A model generated the notes under the pieces. The model had not been told where the DNA came from. It ran no database searches and saw only the letters and a program-made list of their open reading frames with translations. A stretch of DNA of 64,000 nt from Cupriavidus necator A5-1 (GTDB lineage: Bacteria; Pseudomonadota; Gammaproteobacteria; Burkholderiales; Burkholderiaceae): assembly GCF_000744095.1 (NCBI RefSeq), contig NZ_JQLI01000008.1:3720001-3784000 (forward strand). The letters are read 5' to 3'. Each line of letters starts with the position of its first letter. Positions within the stretch are counted from its first letter, which is position 1. This document shows positions 60,833 to 64,000 of the stretch, one piece after another. The position numbers and the translations under genes are program-made.

Positions 60833-62014
60833 ATGGACCTGCAGCGCCTTGCCACCGCCTCCCGCCTCGCCAATATCGAAGCCTTCCACGTGATGGAGCT
60901 GGCCAAGCAGGCCGCCGAACTGGAGCGCGCCGGTCGCCACATCGTGCACATGGGCATCGGCGAGCCTGACTTCACCGCCGCCGAGCCCGTGGTGCGGGCG
61001 GCGGAAGCTGCCATGCGCCGCGGCGTCACGCAATACACCGGCGCGCTCGGCATCCACCCGCTGCGCGAGGCCATCGCCGGCTATTACAAGACCACCTACG
61101 GGCTCGATATCCCGGCGCGGCGCGTAATCGTCACCGCCGGCGCCTCGGGCGCGCTGCTGCTGGCGTGCGCGGTGCTGGTCGAGATCGGCGCCGAGGTGCT
61201 GATGCCCGACCCCAGCTATCCGTGCAACCGGCACTTCGTCGCCGCTTTCGACGGCGCCGCGCGCATGATCCCGAGCGGCCCGGCCGAGCGCTTCCAGCTG
61301 ACCGCCGCACAGGTCGAGGCCAACTGGCGCGAGCAAACACGCGGCGTGCTGCTGGCTTCGCCCTCCAACCCGACCGGGACCTCGATCCTGCCGGACGAGC
61401 TCGCCCGCATCCTGCAGGCCGTGCGCGCCCGCAACGGCTTTGCCATTGTCGACGAGATCTACCAGGGCCTGTCATACGACGCCCCGCCGGTCTCGGCGCT
61501 GAGCCTGGATGACGACGTGGTCACGGTGAACAGCTTCTCCAAGTACTTCAACATGACCGGCTGGCGCCTGGGCTGGCTGGTGGTGCCGGAGGCGCTGGTC
61601 GAGGCCTTCGAGAAAGTCGCCCAGAACCTGTTTATCTGCGCATCGGCCGTGGCGCAGTACGCGGCGCTGGCCTGCTTTACCCCGGAAGCGCTGGCGATCT
61701 ACGACGAACGCAAGGCCGAATTCCGCCGCCGCCGCGACCTGATCGTGCCGGCGCTGGAGTCGCTCGGCCTGCGCGTGCCGGTGCGCCCGGACGGCGCCTT
61801 CTACGTCTACGCCGACTGCCGCGGCGTCAACCACCCCGCCGCCGGCGATGCCGACCGGCTGACGCAGGCGATGCTGTACGACGCGGGCGTGGTGATGGTG
61901 CCGGGGCAGGATTTCGGGCCGCATACGGCCAGGGACTACATCCGGATCTCGTATGCGACCTCGCGCGAGAATATCGAGGAGGCGATGGCGCGGCTGGGCA
62001 AGCTGTTCGCCTGA
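60833..62014 (+). CDS. Class I/II pyridoxal-phosphate aminotransferase
   Basis: The 393-aa fold-type I aminotransferase has a family N-terminus with HMGIGEPDF, the LASPSNPTG cofactor loop, the PLP-binding Lys237 in SFSKYFNMTGWRLGW and a final IRISYATS containing the substrate-carboxylate arginine. It belongs to the aspartate/tyrosine group and may make or degrade several amino acids; the exact substrate cannot be read. ATG 60833 follows a weak ribosome site. Its native terminator was disrupted by the inserted element downstream. Confidence 0.88.
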   Translation: MDLQRLATASRLANIEAFHVMELAKQAAELERAGRHIVHMGIGEPDFTAAEPVVRAAEAAMRRGVTQYTGALGIHPLREAIAGYYKTTYGLDIPARRVIVTAGASGALLLACAVLVEIGAEVLMPDPSYPCNRHFVAAFDGAARMIPSGPAERFQLTAAQVEANWREQTRGVLLASPSNPTGTSILPDELARILQAVRARNGFAIVDEIYQGLSYDAPPVSALSLDDDVVTVNSFSKYFNMTGWRLGWLVVPEALVEAFEKVAQNLFICASAVAQYAALACFTPEALAIYDERKAEFRRRRDLIVPALESLGLRVPVRPDGAFYVYADCRGVNHPAAGDADRLTQAMLYDAGVVMVPGQDFGPHTARDYIRISYATSRENIEEAMARLGKLFA

Positions 62015-62158
62015 GCGGCACAACGCGCCAGGCAGGCAAAAGAAAAGCACCCCGCAGGCTAGCCGTTAACAAAAAGTGTTGAAAACTGGGGCGCCAGGCA
62101 ATTAAGGCTGGCTGGTGCCCCAGTTTTTGGCTCTTTGCAGGCAGTGGGTGGGGCTCGA

Positions 62159-62471
62159 TCAGTCGGTGTCGCGCAGGATCGATTCGTAGTCCTGGCCACC
62201 GTAGAAAAGACCAATGATAGAAACCTTGGCGGAATCTTCATCGACAGCGAAGGCGATCGCGGCTCTGCCCTTGTAGTGGGTGATACGCAACCAGCAGGTC
62301 GTCCCGCATCGTGCCTCGATGCGGGAACGTGCACAGGCTCTCGCAATAGCTGACGATCGCGCCGGTGTACCTCTCCGCAATGTCCGGCGAAGCCTCCTCG
62401 GCGATGTAGTCGTAGAGGTTTTCAATCTGCTCCCGAAACTCTGGCGTGAATTCGACGGGATAGGTCCTCAT
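62159..62471 (-). pseudogene. ParE/RelE-family toxin gene, frameshifted
   Basis: The start at 62471 reads MRTYPVEFTPEFREQIENLY followed by EASPDIAERYTGAIVSYCE and the typical HRGTMRDDLL strand. The frame is then lost by an indel near 62287-62295; the family C-terminus continues in another frame as RITHYKGRAAIAFAVDED, then IIGLFYGGQDYESIL, ending at 62159. Joined across the break it would be about 103 residues, the normal length. As it stands it should give a truncated, probably inactive product. The start overlaps the antitoxin-frame stop by ATGA. Confidence 0.75.
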
Positions 62472-62635
62472 CGTGCCTTCGTCTTCTCGGCGTGTTTCGC
62501 GGCCAGCCCGGCGCGGATCTGGTCGGCGGTCAAGGCGGAAAGGACATGGACGTCTCCTCCGGCGAGCCAGACTTGAGGGGGAGGCTTCAGAAGAAAGCTG
62601 CCGACAAATTCGTTGGCAGCTTGGGAAGAGCGACC
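62468..62635 (-). pseudogene. Antitoxin remnant upstream of the toxin frame
   Basis: An open stretch of about 55 codons ends with TGA overlapping the toxin ATG. It encodes AANEFVGSFLLKPPPQVWLA and SALTADQIRAGLAAKHAEK. It has no ATG or GTG start, and TAG lies just upstream (62636-62638). A GGAGG-preceded ATG in a different frame reaches a stop after five codons. The antitoxin therefore appears decayed or starts in an unusual way. Family not identified. Confidence 0.45.
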
Positions 62636-62745
62636 CTAGGCCTGACAAGGATCCCAGGGTGTTTTTTCTACGTTTTCAACATTTTTTGTTAACGGCTAGC
62701 CCCGCAGGGTGCTTTTCTTATTGGCGCTGCCAGTGGAGCTTGGCG

Positions 62746-63819
62746 TCAGGCGTTGTGCGGCCCGTTGTTGGCTTCCAGCTTCTCGGTCGGTGCCTGGTGC
62801 TCGGCCGGGGCCTTGACCTCGATGGGCTTGTCGGCATTGGCGGGCGCGCCGCGCACACCGAGCAGCTGGCGCAGGCGGGCACGCTCGGCCAGCACCTTGG
62901 CGCCATAGCCGCCGTCGGTGCTGGTGGTGGCGCCGACGTAGTACTTCAGCCCGCCCTCGATCGAGCCAGCGCGGGCGATGCAGTCCTTCAGCACCAGCGC
63001 GCCGATCTTGATATTGGCGTACGGATTGAGCGCCGCGGCCACGCCGCCGACGGCTTCGTACTTGTCCCGGTGCACCTTGGTCATGACCTGCATCAGGCCC
63101 TGCGCACCCACGCCGCTCTCGGCGTACGGGTTGAAGCTGGACTCGATCGCGATCACGCCCAGGATCAGCAGCGGATCGATGCCGACCTCGCGGCCGGTCA
63201 GGTAGGCCGCCTTGACCAGTTGCGCGGTGGCCTGCGCCGCCACGCGGTACTTGCGGGCGATATAGTCGGCCACGGCCGCCTGCTCGCGCGCGGAGCCGAG
63301 CGTGGCAGTGTTGCGGGCGTCCTGCGCCACGCGCGTGACCGGGATCTGCGCGGCGAGGTGCGCGACCGACGGCACCTTGCCGGATGCCGCCAGGCTGTGT
63401 TCGTCCACGCCCGACACCGTCGGCAGGCCGGCCCTGCCCAGGCCGAGCTTGGTCGCGGCAACGTCCGCCGAACTCGGCGGCACGCTATGGCTGGGCGCAG
63501 CGGCGGCCGCCACGGCAGGCGCGGCTGGCACGGCAGCGCTGACCAGCACGGCCGGAGCCTCGTCGCCAGCCAGCAAGGCAGCCAGCGTGGTGCGCCATTC
63601 CTGGCTCAGCGACAGCGAGATGGCCGAGACCACCGCCATCACGCCGAGGCCGTTCAGCGCGTACTTCAATGTTGTGCGGCCACCGCGCAACGCGCGGCCC
63701 GCGACCGGATGCGCGAGACGGACCTGCAATGCCCGCCTCACTCCGGGTACCGGCTGTCGGAGGCGAACCTGCAAGGCACGCCCGATGCCGGGAAGATGAA
63801 GGGTTTTCCAACCGCTCAT
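62746..63819 (-). CDS. Membrane-anchored lytic transglycosylase (SLT domain)
   Basis: The 357-aa protein has a basic N-terminus, one membrane segment (about 52-75), an Ala/Pro-rich periplasmic linker and a C-terminal transglycosylase SLT domain (about 205-325). The catalytic glutamate is Glu226 in GVIAIESSFNPYAESG; GAQGLMQVMTKVH and a YANIKIGALVLKDCI segment follow, as in MltC/Slt-type enzymes. It cuts peptidoglycan strands. A perfect GGAGG site decides the start at 63819 over upstream in-frame codons. It is convergent with the aminotransferase. Confidence 0.9.
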   Translation of the reverse strand: MSGWKTLHLPGIGRALQVRLRQPVPGVRRALQVRLAHPVAGRALRGGRTTLKYALNGLGVMAVVSAISLSLSQEWRTTLAALLAGDEAPAVLVSAAVPAAPAVAAAAAPSHSVPPSSADVAATKLGLGRAGLPTVSGVDEHSLAASGKVPSVAHLAAQIPVTRVAQDARNTATLGSAREQAAVADYIARKYRVAAQATAQLVKAAYLTGREVGIDPLLILGVIAIESSFNPYAESGVGAQGLMQVMTKVHRDKYEAVGGVAAALNPYANIKIGALVLKDCIARAGSIEGGLKYYVGATTSTDGGYGAKVLAERARLRQLLGVRGAPANADKPIEVKAPAEHQAPTEKLEANNGPHNA

Positions 63820-64000
63820 GCTTACCTCCATCCGTTGCCCGCTTCGCATGCCAGACTGCGGCAAGCGCCCGATCTCAACGTACTCAAGTAAGGATGCCGC
63901 GCCGTCTAGCAGTGACGACCAAGCATCTGTTGGCAGGCGCTCCCCGTGCGCCCAACTGGAAACAGCGTACGCTCTGGGGGAGCGCACCCTGCCACGACAA
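63820..64000. other. Upstream region of the lytic transglycosylase gene
   Basis: The last 181 bases hold no supported gene start on either strand. They probably contain the transglycosylase promoter; I see no clear -35/-10 pair. Confidence 0.3.

Larger units (their letters stand above)
62058..62700. mobile_element. 643-bp non-autonomous inverted-repeat element carrying a toxin-antitoxin remnant
   Basis: The element has 29-bp terminal inverted repeats (62058-62086 and 62672-62700; start GCTAGCCGTTAAC) with one mismatch. It has no transposase. Inside are two GC-rich hairpins with T-tracts (62083-62128 and about 62633-62668, facing both ways), a frameshifted ParE/RelE toxin gene and an antitoxin remnant. 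Target duplications of 7 bp flank it. It looks like a miniature element mobilised in trans, comparable in principle to MITEs with toxin-antitoxin cargo, but I cannot place its repeats in a known family. Confidence 0.8.
62051..62707. repeat. 7-bp target-site duplications flanking the inserted element
   Basis: CCCGCAG occurs at 62051-62057 and again at 62701-62707, directly outside the inverted repeats. Removing one copy together with the 643-bp element restores AGAAAAGCACCC-CGCA-GGGTGCTTTTCT, a perfect bidirectional terminator hairpin (present flanks 62041-62057 and 62708-62718). Confidence 0.85.

Noticed and set aside
62473..63891. A 472-codon plus-strand open frame across the inverted repeat and the transglycosylase gene
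   Set aside because: It runs through the right end of the inserted element and is antisense to the SLT-domain gene; no motif supports it.

Overview
The window looks like a stretch of the main chromosome of a high-GC beta-proteobacterium, most likely Cupriavidus or a close Ralstonia-type relative. Reasons: third codon positions are almost all G or C, the housekeeping order (glyA-nrdR-ribD-ribE-ribBX-ribH-nusB; ybgC-tolQRAB-pal-cpoB-queC) is typical of Burkholderiaceae, and a kynBUA operon lies next to an Lrp-type regulator. The genus is inferred from gene content, not from a marker gene.

Layout. 1-12 kb: the end of a Bug-type solute-binding protein, a gamma-glutamyltransferase, PhzF-like and FMN-binding proteins, a class III CoA-transferase, glnS with an S4 protein, MAPEG, YceI, YaeQ, FKBP, ChaC and an ankyrin protein. 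12-25 kb: an acyl-CoA synthetase with a TetR-type operator inside its promoter, a thioredoxin-TPR protein, hemerythrin, TcdA, AsmA, an MFS transporter, PdxH, a cyclopropane synthase and a DUF72 protein. 25-31.5 kb: a divergent catabolic cluster of unknown substrate (NicX-like ring-cleavage dioxygenase, NicD-like hydrolase, acyl-CoA-dehydrogenase-fold flavoprotein, acyl-CoA ligase; opposite them a flavin reductase and a MarR regulator). 31.5-37.3 kb: tryptophan to anthranilate (KynR-like regulator, kynB-kynU-kynA), then an IclR regulator divergent from glutaryl-CoA dehydrogenase. 37.4-45 kb: 1-Cys peroxiredoxin, a DUF883/YqjE/YqjK-like envelope operon, a large GGDEF-EAL protein, tRNA-Lys, a YeeE transporter and queC. 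45-51 kb: the Tol-Pal system. 51-60.7 kb: glyA behind a ZTP riboswitch, nrdR, decayed type IV pilin genes, and riboflavin genes interrupted by an operon of four unrecognised small genes. 60.8-64 kb: an aminotransferase and a lytic transglycosylase, with a 643-bp inverted-repeat element between them.

Most notable: (1) the NicX/NicD-like cluster, which joins pyridine-type ring cleavage to a CoA ligase and a putative two-component monooxygenase beside the kynurenine genes, and which I do not recognise as a described pathway; (2) a 643-bp element with 29-bp terminal inverted repeats and 7-bp target duplications, carrying a frameshifted toxin gene, inserted exactly in the loop of a bidirectional terminator; (3) several well-formed operators whose position suggests their regulator. 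A modular intergenic repeat family occurs three times. I saw no CRISPR array, rRNA, prophage or complete insertion sequence.
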